A stretch of 64,000 bases of DNA from an uncultured Clostridia bacterium (GTDB lineage Bacteria; Bacillota; Clostridia; Oscillospirales; Acutalibacteraceae): assembly GCA_946407065.1 (NCBI GenBank), contig CAMJMQ010000009.1, forward strand, positions 25,378-89,377, in the 5' to 3' direction. A program made the position numbers and the translations under genes. Under the pieces are notes generated by a model. The model was not told the origin of the DNA and did not search any database. It saw only the letters and a list, made by a program, of their open reading frames with translations. This document shows, piece after piece, positions 10,031 to 18,759 of this stretch (within the stretch, counting starts at the first letter, position 1; each line of letters opens with the position of its first letter).

Positions 10031-10219
10031 TTAAAACCTCCAAATCGGGACGACCCTTTTGCAACCCACCTAAGGAAAACCCTAAAGAACGGCGAAACGG
10101 TCGGCTCTGCCGTCCGATGTGGCAGGCGGGGGAAGCCACGTAAGCGACCCCCGCTTTTACCTGCTCAAAATCGATGGGTTTCAAACGCTGAAAAACCACT
10201 CTGAATATGGTACGATGAT
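10031..10219. other. Candidate oriT region
   Basis: This non-coding gap lies between the MobC-like and RepA-like genes. It holds nested inverted repeats: GCAGG (10122-10126) with CCTGC (10160-10164), and GCGGGGG (10126-10132) with CCCCCGC (10148-10154). A second imperfect hairpin is CGGTCGGC with GCCGTCCG near 10098-10116. Position beside the mobilization genes and this structure suggest the transfer origin. The nick site is not identified. A 66-codon open frame across it is probably accidental. Confidence 0.5.
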
Positions 10220-11410
10220 TTACGCGGTACGGTGCAGACCGTTCTCAGGAATGCCGACAAACGGCTTCTCACCGGGCTTTTTCAAAGCTTCAGGGGTGTA
10301 TGCCGATTTCATCGTACCATCGTACTCGGGCTCTTTTCGGTTGTAATTCAAAGTGAAAACTTTATGGTTATTTCGCTTCTCTTTGGTGTAATCAACGCCG
10401 AGTTTTTGAAGCGCTATTTTGTATTTACTGAGCTTGGAGCTGAGGTTATTCGCGCCGATATTCAGACCCAAACGCTCGCACAATTCGGTCGCTGTTCCCT
10501 CATAGATCAGCTCCTGTTTCATGAACGAAACGAGGGCGGACAAGGCTTCATCGGCGAGGAGCAATTCGCGTTCCATATCGGATGAAGCGATCGGATACCA
10601 TCGGCAGGTATCGTGATCAAAACGGACGGGAAGATCGCCGTCGGGCAGGTCTCGGCTGATGAAGGAAAGCCTGCCGAAAGGTTTGCCGTCCGCCTTGCGC
10701 TCGAGCACATAAATGCCGTCCGCAGCCGCTGTCAAACCTGTCGAACCGAGCACGGAATCGAAGGTATCTTTTGCTTTCATTTTGCGCGTATGATGGATAC
10801 AAACGATGGCGATATCCAGTCGGTCGGCGAGGTTTTTCAGAGCGGAAATGACGGCGTAATCGCCCGCGTAAGTGTCACCCTTCGGCTTGCGGATCTTCTG
10901 CAAAGTATCAATGACAACAAGGTTGGTGTCGGGGTGCTCTTTGACGAAATCCTCGATCTGTTCGGTGAGACCTCCCCCGAGTCTGCCCGCCTTTGTCGCT
11001 TCATGAAACTTGGAAGGAATAACGTCGCGTATTCCTCTCGCGCGCTGGATCAGTCTCGACTCGGGATCTTCCAGATCAAGGTACAGAACCGTGCCTTGCT
11101 CGGTGTCATGGTCGAGAAACTTCTCGCCCTCGGCGACGGAAAAACAGAGGTCAAGCATGAGCCATGACTTGCCTTCCTTGCGCTTGCCTGCGACAATATT
11201 CAGCCCTCGGGGGAGCAATCCGTTGACAATAAAGCGGGCGGGCTTGACGGTTTTCTTCATCAATTCATCTCCGCTGACCGTCCTCAGCTTTTTGAACTTT
11301 TTGCGGTTTTGCGGAGCTTCATACGGATAAACCGCCGCAGGAACCTCCTTGCTGTGATCACGGTGTACATAATATCTGCCTTCTGCAATGCCTTTGTCAT
11401 ATTGATTCAT
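10220..11410 (-). CDS. RepA-like AAA ATPase (AAA_25)
   Basis: This 396-residue protein has a RecA-like ATPase core. Walker A is GKRKEGKSW (Gly75, Lys81, Ser82), Walker B is NLVVIDTL (Asp168), and IVCIHHTRK follows as a sensor. These match RepA/DnaB-like helicases of plasmids and integrative elements. The C-terminal part (from about 290) is predicted to be helical and may be a DNA-binding domain. The role is probably replication or strand handling of the excised element. The ATG has GAGAGGAAGG upstream. It lies between the repressor and mobilization genes, all in the same direction. Confidence 0.85.
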   Translation of the reverse strand: MNQYDKGIAEGRYYVHRDHSKEVPAAVYPYEAPQNRKKFKKLRTVSGDELMKKTVKPARFIVNGLLPRGLNIVAGKRKEGKSWLMLDLCFSVAEGEKFLDHDTEQGTVLYLDLEDPESRLIQRARGIRDVIPSKFHEATKAGRLGGGLTEQIEDFVKEHPDTNLVVIDTLQKIRKPKGDTYAGDYAVISALKNLADRLDIAIVCIHHTRKMKAKDTFDSVLGSTGLTAAADGIYVLERKADGKPFGRLSFISRDLPDGDLPVRFDHDTCRWYPIASSDMERELLLADEALSALVSFMKQELIYEGTATELCERLGLNIGANNLSSKLSKYKIALQKLGVDYTKEKRNNHKVFTLNYNRKEPEYDGTMKSAYTPEALKKPGEKPFVGIPENGLHRTA

Positions 11411-11464
11411 TTTGACCTTCCTCTCAATTAATAGAATATATGTACGAACCTTCCTATCTAAATA

Positions 11465-11513
11465 TATCCTGTAACGAAGATAAACTGCAAGAGAATACCT
11501 TCGCTACAGGATA
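11465..11513. repeat. 15-bp inverted repeat upstream of the RepA-like gene
   Basis: The sequence at 11465-11479 (TATCCTGTAACGAAG) pairs with 11499-11513 with one mismatch and a 19-base loop. There is no T-run, so it is not a standard terminator. It could be a replication origin hairpin, a protein site, or a structure that tunes expression between the repressor and the ATPase. Confidence 0.6.
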
Positions 11514-11563
11514 CTTTCATCTCTCAACCAACCTACATTTATTCGCTCAACTTGTATTCAGTT

Positions 11564-12169
11564 TTATTTCAGCTTATGTGTTACGCATACCGCGACGCCC
11601 TGGATCTGCAGATCCTCGGGATAGATATCCGGATAGGTTTCTTTGTCCTCGTTGCAGGAACGGAGAATATATCTTCCGTCCTCTTTGATAAGCCTTTTTA
11701 GATTATTCTTGCCCTCGTATAAAGCGACGACGTAATCGCCGTCATTCGCGCCTTTCTGCTGTCGGACAATGACGTAATCTCCGGGGTGGATACCCGCGTC
11801 GATCATTGATTCTCCCTTTGCAATCAGCGCAAAGAAGTTGCCTTTGCCGACGATGCTCTCAGGCATACGGATATACTCGATGACCGTCTCTTCCTCTTCC
11901 TGACCTTCACCGCAGGAGACATAGCCGAGGACTTTCATGTACTTCGAAGGGCTTTCCATCTCTGTCTGCGCGGTGCTGATACTTCTGCGACCGTTGTATT
12001 CGATTTCGCCGCTTTCTTTCATATCGTTTAGATAACGGTGTACTGTTGAGACCGGAATACCGGTACCGGCTACGATATCTCTGACAGAGGGATAGCGGCT
12101 GTTCTCCGCATAATACTGATTGACGTAATCATAGATCATTGTGTATCTTGCAGGTGTTTTCTTTGCCAT
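11564..12169 (-). CDS. LexA-like self-cleaving repressor of the element
   Basis: This 201-residue protein has a LexA-type winged helix at 1-65 (SVRDIVAGTGIPVSTVHRYLNDM is the recognition helix region) and an S24 peptidase domain. Catalytic Ser121 is in AKGESMIDAGIHPGDYV and Lys158 in EGKNNLKRL. The expected Ala-Gly cleavage site is Cys86-Gly87 here (GYVSCGEG). Such repressors hold mobile elements silent and cleave themselves on RecA activation, linking transfer to DNA damage. A near-perfect promoter lies directly upstream. The host LexA is an alternative identity, but its position in the element and the unusual cleavage dipeptide favour an element-specific repressor. Confidence 0.85.
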   Translation of the reverse strand: MAKKTPARYTMIYDYVNQYYAENSRYPSVRDIVAGTGIPVSTVHRYLNDMKESGEIEYNGRRSISTAQTEMESPSKYMKVLGYVSCGEGQEEEETVIEYIRMPESIVGKGNFFALIAKGESMIDAGIHPGDYVIVRQQKGANDGDYVVALYEGKNNLKRLIKEDGRYILRSCNEDKETYPDIYPEDLQIQGVAVCVTHKLK

Positions 12170-12214
12170 AATAAAACCTCGCTATTTTGAAACGCTATGT
12201 TTTGAATTGGTGAT

Positions 12215-12243
12215 AGTATAACACAGTTTTTCTATGCTGTCAA
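12215..12243 (-). promoter_or_regulatory. Promoter of the LexA-like repressor
   Basis: On the minus strand TTGACA (12243-12238) is followed by 17 bases and TATACT (12220-12215). It is a strong housekeeping promoter about 45 bases from the start codon and would drive the whole minus-strand element operon. Confidence 0.8.
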
Positions 12244-12590
12244 TAGTTTCAGAACAATTTGTTTTGCATATTTTCAAAAGTCCGTTTTCTTTGTTATTGC
12301 GTAGTAATTTTTGACACGGTCTTGGGCACTAATCCTCTCACAAATCGTTTGTGTTGGGCACGTGTGCCTTTTTCCTATCATTACTCTAACGTATATATAA
12401 ACGCGAACAGTTGGGACGAGTGATATATCATTTCCGTCAGTTTCTCCTTGGTGTCACCGATCTGACGGGGTTTCCAAAAAGTCTCTGCTTTTTTGGTAGA
12501 AGATGAACCGCACACAAGGTACAAAGTGATTATGATGTTACTCTCCTTACTTGCACAACATAATATAAGGAATAATCGCCACAAAAGCTG
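12244..12590. other. Non-coding stretch, right flank of the mobile element
   Basis: No credible gene is seen. It contains a palindrome CACAAATCGTTTGTG near 12340-12355 and a second, GGCACGTGTGCC, a few bases later that is followed by a T-run and may terminate plus-strand transcripts. TTGGGCAC occurs twice about 31 bases apart around these palindromes. The right attachment site may lie here. Confidence 0.4.
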
Positions 12591-12627
12591 AAAGAAGCCC
12601 CAGAACAAATGCTCGCAGGGCTTCTTT
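12591..12627 (-). terminator. Terminator of the GNAT/HAD operon
   Basis: A perfect 10-bp stem joins AAAGAAGCCC (12591-12600) and GGGCTTCTTT (12618-12627). It lies 26 bases past the GNAT stop and has T-runs on both strands. Confidence 0.85.
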
Positions 12628-12652
12628 CTACTTAGAAGTTTAAGCGATAGCT

Positions 12653-13252
12653 TCAACTTCCGATCTGCTTTCCGTTATAGGAAAACTGCTGGGAGTGAAA
12701 CTCGGTAAAACCGTTCTTTTGGTAGAACAGACGATTGCGCTGAGAATTGGTGAACAGGCACAAGGCTTTGCCGCCGTATTGCTGTACATAAAGGCAGAGG
12801 CAGTTACGCAGCATATCACTTCCGATTCCTTGTTTGGCTAAATTGGGATCGACAGTGAGTAAGCTTAGATACCAAGTGTTGCCTGTCAGACTGTGACAGG
12901 GAGCGACAGCATTCTTTTCCATCTCGTTCCATGCGCTCACATTCCGAGCGCCTCCGTGCAGCATGGCGGCAAGATATCCGGTCCTTAGATATTGAGCGTC
13001 AGACGGCTTCCTGTAGTCCGGCGCACAGAGCATGGCTACTGCGGCAAGTATCCCGTCTTTCTTTGCGGTAAAGAATGTTGCACTGTTTTGATTGGATCGG
13101 AACTCTGACCGCAGTAACGCTTGAAGAAATCGCTGCCGCTTTTTATTGTTCGTCACATAGATGGAGAAGTATTCGTAATCGCCAAAGGCACGGGCAGCAA
13201 GATCAGCACAGGACAAAAGCTCCGTCGGCTGCATCCTTTCATAACTCAGCAT
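12653..13252 (-). CDS. GNAT family N-acetyltransferase
   Basis: This 199-residue protein has the GNAT fold order. LSLLTVDPNLAKQGIGSDMLRNCL in the centre is the beta4 strand and acetyl-CoA pyrophosphate loop (Q-x-x-G-I-G). The C-terminal LCLFTNSQRNRLFYQKNGFTEF is the beta5-alpha4 signature. The acceptor is unknown; the loose N-terminal half is typical of small-molecule acetyltransferases that modify amines or antibiotics. Its start overlaps the end of the HAD gene by 7 bases, so the pair forms one operon. It may be flanking chromosome or extra cargo of the element next to it. Confidence 0.85.
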   Translation of the reverse strand: MLSYERMQPTELLSCADLAARAFGDYEYFSIYVTNNKKRQRFLQALLRSEFRSNQNSATFFTAKKDGILAAVAMLCAPDYRKPSDAQYLRTGYLAAMLHGGARNVSAWNEMEKNAVAPCHSLTGNTWYLSLLTVDPNLAKQGIGSDMLRNCLCLYVQQYGGKALCLFTNSQRNRLFYQKNGFTEFHSQQFSYNGKQIGS

Positions 13253-13962
13253 GGTTGCGGATGCTCCTTCAAATATGCTTGCAGGGAGTCAAAATCTCCG
13301 TGCGGCCACTGTTCGATGGGCGAACCTTCCGGATTGATAAGGCAGTCCGTAAGAAGATAGGTCTTCATGCCAAGCTGCCCGGCAACCATATCCTCACGAA
13401 CATCGTTGCCTACCATAATGCAGTCTTCGGCTTTCAGGTCCATACGGCTCAGGATTTCACGATAATATGCAAAATTTGGCTTGCAACAGCCGATATTCTC
13501 ATAGGTTGTGTAAAGCTCAAAGTCTTCAGGTCGGAGACCTGCCCAGCGGATCCGACTTTCTGTTGCGACCGCCGGGAAGATAGGATTCGTGGCGAGTGCG
13601 ATCCGAAATCCTGCCTGCTTCAGTGTCGAAACCAACTCAGCAGCAGCCTGGGTAAATCCGCAAAAAGTCTTGGCTTCTTGGAAATCCACTGCATAGAATT
13701 CCTCGAAAAGCGGACGATCTGCGAGTGCTTTGGAACCATATGTATTCGCAAAGTCGTTCCAGAATGCTTCCTCATTGGTGCAAGAACCGTTATTTTTGAC
13801 CATAGCTGCTGTGCCGTGCCAGATAGCCTTGACCAATGCCTCCGGTTCATAACCGTGGGGAATCAGCTTTTTTGCCAGAAGTTTGAAGTAGCCATGGGTG
13901 AATACCTCCTGATCCATCGGGAGCAAGGTTCCGTCCAGATCGAACAATACTGCCTTCAACAT
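13246..13962 (-). CDS. HAD family hydrolase
   Basis: The open frame begins at 13971, but GAGGAG touches that ATG; the next ATG at 13962 has proper spacing and starts MLKAVLFDLDGTL. The four HAD motifs are present: DLDGT (nucleophile Asp8, Asp10), IALATNP, a Lys in IGCCKPN, and MVGNDVREDM. A helical cap (15-85) marks a subfamily I phosphatase of the YjjG/phosphoglycolate phosphatase kind. It would remove phosphate from a small metabolite or nucleotide in the cytoplasm. It is the first gene of a two-gene operon with the GNAT protein. Confidence 0.85.
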   Translation of the reverse strand: MLKAVLFDLDGTLLPMDQEVFTHGYFKLLAKKLIPHGYEPEALVKAIWHGTAAMVKNNGSCTNEEAFWNDFANTYGSKALADRPLFEEFYAVDFQEAKTFCGFTQAAAELVSTLKQAGFRIALATNPIFPAVATESRIRWAGLRPEDFELYTTYENIGCCKPNFAYYREILSRMDLKAEDCIMVGNDVREDMVAGQLGMKTYLLTDCLINPEGSPIEQWPHGDFDSLQAYLKEHPQPC

Positions 13963-14127
13963 AATAATCATCTCCTCAATTGTTCCCTATCTTCCCTTTA
14001 GTATTAACTTGATAAATCTTCACAGGGAAGACAGGTAACTATTATCATATAATCACAGTTAGGATAATTGTCCATATTAATATAAGACTTGAACCTGTTG
14101 ATTGGTTTTCAACACTCAGTCAGACAA

Positions 14128-16431
14128 TTACACTGCCGCAATGCTCACAGATGCACTCTCCAAGTTATCTGCAAAGGCATTAAGGCGAATTGTTCCCTTT
14201 GCAGTTGCGCGGACAACTGCGAGAACCCTTCCTTGATAGCTCTTGAAGGTGTTTGATTGATATGATTCTTCTGTGATCGGACAGGCACTGCCGAGAGCCA
14301 ACAGTTCTCCTGCTCCTTCTACACATACGCTAACCGGTGTTTCTACGTACATATTCCTCTCGTTGTTCATATCGACTGTATGGATTGGGATATATACGAT
14401 ATCGCCACTCTTGATTTTCGTTTCCTCCGGCAACGCAATAAGCTTTTCAGCTTTTCCGACTGTGGTGAGTGATGAACGACTAAGTTCCGCTCCGAATTCA
14501 TCATAGCTGACAGCCGTGAGGTTTCCGGGACGGTAGACCGTTTCAAAAACCGCCTTTAGGTGATCCGGTTTTTTTCTTCCGAGACTGACTCCGTCTTGGA
14601 TAAGCTCGACGTCCTTGCCGAGACTGAAAACTTCTATCTGAGCCGCTTTGCCTTCATATCCCGGCCAAGTCCAACTGTTGATGCTGTCAGTCATGCGCCA
14701 ATTTCCCAAAGCATACTCCTCACCACTATGATTGACCGGCCTTACCCCAATATACGGTTGTTTTCGCGCACCCCAAAGAATAGCTATATACATGGCGGTG
14801 CTTTCCGGCATACCGGTCAAGTCGACTGAACCGCAATTTGCTGTAAAGGCGGGGTAATTCTTCGAAAACGGTGCTTTGGAAGTTCCGTATACAGGAAGTC
14901 CGACGCCCGCCTCGCCAAGGTAATCCCATGCAGTCCAGTGGAAATCACCGATGACGTAATCATTTTGCATAACAATATCCCAATTGGTTCCCATACGCGA
15001 AGGGAAGGTCTCGCTTGAAAGAATCACCCTTTCGGGATGCTTCTCATGGATTCCCTGATAGAGGTTATGTCCGTAATTATATCCGACAATATCAACTGCT
15101 TCTGCACACTCATGAATAATATCCTCTAAGCTGTCCGCGGTGATAGATGCCATGATCTTCGGCAGCAATGCGACAATGTCGTTTACTTCCTTGCTGCCGA
15201 CGTTCTCCTTATCATCGGTGCCTTTTGCAGCCTGTTTTGCTTTCATAGCAGCAAGAGTAGAAAGCATACTGTTGATCGCAATCATTGTCGGTCTGGTTTC
15301 GTCAAGCGTTTTGAATTTTTCACAAATCTGTTTGCAAATCGCTCCGCCAAAAGGTAGTCCGGTATCTGTGATCTCATTACCTACGCAGTACATGATAACG
15401 CTTGGATGATTATAATCTTTTGTCACCATGCTCTCGACATCTTTCTGCCATTCAACGTCGAAGTGAAGCGCATAGTCATATGCTGACTGCGGAACTTTCC
15501 ACTGATCAAAGCTTTCGTCTATAACATATAAACCGATTTCATCGCAAATATCCAAAAAGTTTTTGCCTGCGGGATTATGAGAAAACCGGATGGCGTTATA
15601 GCCTAAGTCCTTTAATCGCTTAGCACGCCTGTATTCAGCTTTATCCCAAGCAGCGGCTCCTAGAATCCCGTGGTCATGATGAACACATCCGCCGCGCAGT
15701 TTAACAGTTTTGCCGTTAACACTGAACCCGTGATGGGCGTCCCATGCAAGTGTACGAATGCCAAAGCGAATATCCTCGCTGTCGTCTCCGTGTGTTATAT
15801 GTGCAGTATAAAGATAAGGCGTCTCTGCGCTCCAGGGAGTAGCATCCGGGATCGTCAAGGTGAAATCCGTGCCCTCGCCTGAGACTGTCCCGATATTAAC
15901 TCTAACCGGTTTCGGAGACTCTATCCGAATAACGGCAGGATCAATCGACAGGGTTGTAATCTTTACACTGCCCGGCTCAATACTGTCATGTGGTCCTATG
16001 TAAAGATTTACCGGACGATAAATACCGCTTCCTGAATACCAGCGGGAATTCGGACACTTCGAGTTGTCTGCAACTACTTTCAGCACATTGTTCTGATTGA
16101 GTAGTATTCTTTCGCTTATGTCAATAAAAAAGTTTGAGTAACCGTAATAACGCGTGCCGATTTCCTCCCCGTTCATATAAACGGTTGAGTTCATATATAC
16201 TCCCTCAAATTCAAGCAGCAAACGGCAATCTTTCCATTCGTTCTCACCGAAAATAGTTGTTTCGTAATAGTATATTCCTCCGGGAAGAAACCCGGTTGCG
16301 GTACCGTTTACACATTCAGGCGAACGCTCTTCCAGTATCATCGCATCGTGCGGGATTGCTACTGTAGCTTTTTGATCCTCATGCCCTTCTTTCCAGAAAA
16401 GCCAATTTTGGGTCAACCTTATTTTTTTCAT
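14128..16431 (-). CDS. Intracellular glycoside hydrolase family 2 enzyme
   Basis: This 767-residue GH2 protein has no signal peptide. Jelly-roll sugar-binding and Ig-like domains span about 1-235. A TIM barrel follows: the acid/base is Glu353 in MYCVGNEITDTG and the nucleophile is Glu474 in VILSSETFPSRMG. RFSHNPAGKNFLDICDEIGL is the typical barrel start. About 80 mostly helical residues (385-440) separate acid/base and nucleophile more than in LacZ, a trait shared with the second GH2 enzyme at 34201. A C-terminal Ig-like tail follows. It probably removes a terminal beta-linked sugar from imported oligosaccharides. It ends the operon with the aldolase, kinase, isomerase and epimerase. Beta-galactosidase, glucuronidase or another specificity cannot be told apart by eye. 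Confidence 0.9.
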   Translation of the reverse strand: MKKIRLTQNWLFWKEGHEDQKATVAIPHDAMILEERSPECVNGTATGFLPGGIYYYETTIFGENEWKDCRLLLEFEGVYMNSTVYMNGEEIGTRYYGYSNFFIDISERILLNQNNVLKVVADNSKCPNSRWYSGSGIYRPVNLYIGPHDSIEPGSVKITTLSIDPAVIRIESPKPVRVNIGTVSGEGTDFTLTIPDATPWSAETPYLYTAHITHGDDSEDIRFGIRTLAWDAHHGFSVNGKTVKLRGGCVHHDHGILGAAAWDKAEYRRAKRLKDLGYNAIRFSHNPAGKNFLDICDEIGLYVIDESFDQWKVPQSAYDYALHFDVEWQKDVESMVTKDYNHPSVIMYCVGNEITDTGLPFGGAICKQICEKFKTLDETRPTMIAINSMLSTLAAMKAKQAAKGTDDKENVGSKEVNDIVALLPKIMASITADSLEDIIHECAEAVDIVGYNYGHNLYQGIHEKHPERVILSSETFPSRMGTNWDIVMQNDYVIGDFHWTAWDYLGEAGVGLPVYGTSKAPFSKNYPAFTANCGSVDLTGMPESTAMYIAILWGARKQPYIGVRPVNHSGEEYALGNWRMTDSINSWTWPGYEGKAAQIEVFSLGKDVELIQDGVSLGRKKPDHLKAVFETVYRPGNLTAVSYDEFGAELSRSSLTTVGKAEKLIALPEETKIKSGDIVYIPIHTVDMNNERNMYVETPVSVCVEGAGELLALGSACPITEESYQSNTFKSYQGRVLAVVRATAKGTIRLNAFADNLESASVSIAAV

Positions 16432-16446
16432 CGTATATTTCTCCTT

Positions 16447-17283
16447 TTATCTTCCCGAAAAAATACGCATTGCTTTTTCAGCGTCAGCCTCCATAGCCTT
16501 CTCTGCAGCCAGAGCTAAATCGTGGAAGAAAGTTACATTCTCGCGTTCCAGCAAATCGCAAACAGCGTTTACACCCTCTTTTGACATATAGCTGTAGTAG
16601 TTGATTTTTCTGAGACCGTTTTTGATTCCCATCCGATAATCTTCGGGACTGACGCCGCTGCCTCCGTGCATAACAAGAGGCAATCCGGTCTTCTCTGAAA
16701 TTGTTTTTACAAGCTCCAAATCCAAAACCGGTTTCGATTTATAGATACCGTGCGCTGTACCGAAGCTGGGCGCAAAAACATCAATCCCGGTTTCATTGCA
16801 AAAGGCGACAGCTTCCTCAGGATCTGTGTAAACAGGACCGGAGGCGATAAGCGATCCCCCCTCGCGCGAGGCAAGAGCGCCGAGTTCAGCTTCCACGCCG
16901 CAGTCATACTTTTTTGCCATTGCAACCGCTTTTTTCGTGTTGGCAAGATTTTCTTCATAGGGAAGTGTGCTTCCGTCATACATCACACCGGTAAATCCTA
17001 TCTCCAGCGCTTGAGCCATATAATCAAGCGTTTCACAATGATCCAGATGAACGCAAACAGGAACCTTTGCCTGCTGTGCCGCCGTTATCATCATTGGACC
17101 AATCCGATGAAGCGGCGATACGCTCTCATGAAGTTCAGCGTGGGCGATAATAACCGGAACATCCAACTTTTCGGCAGCGTTGATCACAGCATTGAGACAT
17201 TCCAGATTCGGTGTGTTGAACGCCCCTACAGCGTTGCTTTTACCTTCGGCTATTTTTAAGATTTCAACCAAATTAACGAGCAT
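16447..17283 (-). CDS. Class II (zinc) ketose-phosphate aldolase, FbaA/GatY type
   Basis: This 278-residue protein has the class II fructose-bisphosphate aldolase pattern. NAVGAFNTPN lies near the start, and VCVHLDHC gives catalytic Asp81 and zinc ligand His82. VEAELGAL holds a further acidic residue, and LVMHGGSGV is the phosphate and zinc region. The reaction is cleavage of a ketose phosphate into dihydroxyacetone phosphate and an aldehyde. Its place after a sugar kinase and isomerase suggests it splits the product of that kinase, as tagatose-bisphosphate or similar aldolases do, rather than serving glycolysis. The start has AAGGAGAG upstream and lies 12 bases from the kinase stop. Confidence 0.88.
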   Translation of the reverse strand: MLVNLVEILKIAEGKSNAVGAFNTPNLECLNAVINAAEKLDVPVIIAHAELHESVSPLHRIGPMMITAAQQAKVPVCVHLDHCETLDYMAQALEIGFTGVMYDGSTLPYEENLANTKKAVAMAKKYDCGVEAELGALASREGGSLIASGPVYTDPEEAVAFCNETGIDVFAPSFGTAHGIYKSKPVLDLELVKTISEKTGLPLVMHGGSGVSPEDYRMGIKNGLRKINYYSYMSKEGVNAVCDLLERENVTFFHDLALAAEKAMEADAEKAMRIFSGR

Positions 17284-17295
17284 ATTTATCTCTCC

Positions 17296-18756
17296 TTATA
17301 CCAACGGGCGGACAGCAGCATATACTTTCCTGTACCGCTCATAGATTTCCATATATTTTTGATGCATCTGTAATCGGGGCATAAAGGTTTCTGTCTCTTT
17401 TACCATATGTGTCGCCGCATCGCTTAGATCTGTAAATATCCCTACGGCGATTCCGGTCATCATCGCAGAACCCACTGTTCCGGCGTTTACCGTTTTCAAT
17501 GCTGTTATGGGTTTGTTTAATATATCAGCCTTCATCTGCATCCATACCTTTGAGTGAGCCCCGCCGCCGGTTGCATTGAGTTTTGTGAAGCTAATACCGG
17601 ACTTTCGCATAGCATCATAGTTCAGTCGCATCTCATATGCGACGCCTTCCATACATGCGCGGTATATTTCAGCAGGAGTAGTTGAGGTCGTTAGTCCGAG
17701 AATTGCTCCCTTAGAGCCTGTATCCATATATGGTGTTGCTGCTCCGGCAAAGTGCGGCAGTACCAGCAAACCGGTCGGCTCGTCCTCGCTATATGCAGCC
17801 TCCATGGTCTCATTTGTTTCCCCTTTGCCGAAGGTATCCATACACCACTGTATCAGCGCTCCGCCGGTATAGGAAAAAGCGTATGCCACATATTTACCCG
17901 GCAGCACATACGGCACAACAGAAAAATTGTTTCGGCTCATATCCTTGACGTCAGGGAGACTGTCATAGATTGGAGTCAAACACTCTACCGTCCCTGCGCC
18001 ATCCACTGCGACTGATTCATCAAAAGCGCCTGCGCCGATGGCGGCAGATATCTGATCGTGACTGACCGATACAATGATACAATCTTTGTTCAATCCTGTC
18101 CGCAGAGCAGCAGCAAGCGTGATTGCACCTGCGCTCGTACCTGTAGGGACAGGTTTACTCATCAGCGATATATCAATCCCTGCAGCATCGAAGATTTCTT
18201 TGCTCCATGATAAATAGGATATGTCAAATGCCATAGTACGCGTTGCAAGGGAATAGTCAATCTGAGCTTTCCCGGTCAGGTGCCAAACGACAAAGTCCTC
18301 GATCAAATGAATGCGCTTTGCTGCTGCGTACACTTCCGGCAAATGCGCTTTCACCCACATTATTTTTGAAATCGAATACATCTCATGCGGCGCCAGCCCT
18401 GTGATTTGAGCAATACGACCTGAGCCAAGCTTCTTAACCAGTACCGCGCACTCTTCGGCACCTCTGGGATCGGTGTAGAGCATAGCGTTGTGAAGAGGCT
18501 CCCCCGATTCGTTTGTCATAACGAAGGTTTCACCAAAGCTTGTGACGCCGATACCCCCGATATCAGCGTATCGCTGAGCCATTTCTTCAATAACTTCATA
18601 AACGCTTTCCATCATAGCGGATAAATCGATTTCATGCCCGCTGAGTGCGCGCCGTACAGGATAATCCCGATATGCATTATTCAGATAAACGCCGTTCTCA
18701 TCGAACACCGTAAGTTTACATCCTGTAGTACCAATATCTAATCCGGCGATCTTCAT
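17296..18756 (-). CDS. FGGY family ketose kinase
   Basis: This 486-residue protein begins MKIAGLDIGTTGCKLTVFD, the first phosphate loop of FGGY kinases. SVAVDGAGTVECL lies in the second domain and NATGGGAHSKVWMQMKADIL near residue 400 is the adenosine-binding signature. It most resembles the xylulokinase/gluconokinase branch. It would phosphorylate the ketose made by the adjacent isomerase in the cytoplasm, giving the substrate of the next enzyme, a class II aldolase. The stop of the isomerase gene is only a few bases upstream. The sugar is not determined; xylulose is unlikely because an aldolase follows. Confidence 0.88.
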   Translation of the reverse strand: MKIAGLDIGTTGCKLTVFDENGVYLNNAYRDYPVRRALSGHEIDLSAMMESVYEVIEEMAQRYADIGGIGVTSFGETFVMTNESGEPLHNAMLYTDPRGAEECAVLVKKLGSGRIAQITGLAPHEMYSISKIMWVKAHLPEVYAAAKRIHLIEDFVVWHLTGKAQIDYSLATRTMAFDISYLSWSKEIFDAAGIDISLMSKPVPTGTSAGAITLAAALRTGLNKDCIIVSVSHDQISAAIGAGAFDESVAVDGAGTVECLTPIYDSLPDVKDMSRNNFSVVPYVLPGKYVAYAFSYTGGALIQWCMDTFGKGETNETMEAAYSEDEPTGLLVLPHFAGAATPYMDTGSKGAILGLTTSTTPAEIYRACMEGVAYEMRLNYDAMRKSGISFTKLNATGGGAHSKVWMQMKADILNKPITALKTVNAGTVGSAMMTGIAVGIFTDLSDAATHMVKETETFMPRLQMHQKYMEIYERYRKVYAAVRPLV

Positions 18757-18759
18757 AAC

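Noticed and set aside
9999..10199. Minus-strand open frame of 66 codons over the candidate oriT
   Set aside because: It overlaps the MobC-like gene start and the inverted repeats. Conserved oriT sequence can give open frames by chance.
12381..12656. Minus-strand open frame of 91 codons
   Set aside because: It runs through the perfect terminator hairpin at 12591-12627, has no ribosome site and a composition unlike neighbouring proteins.
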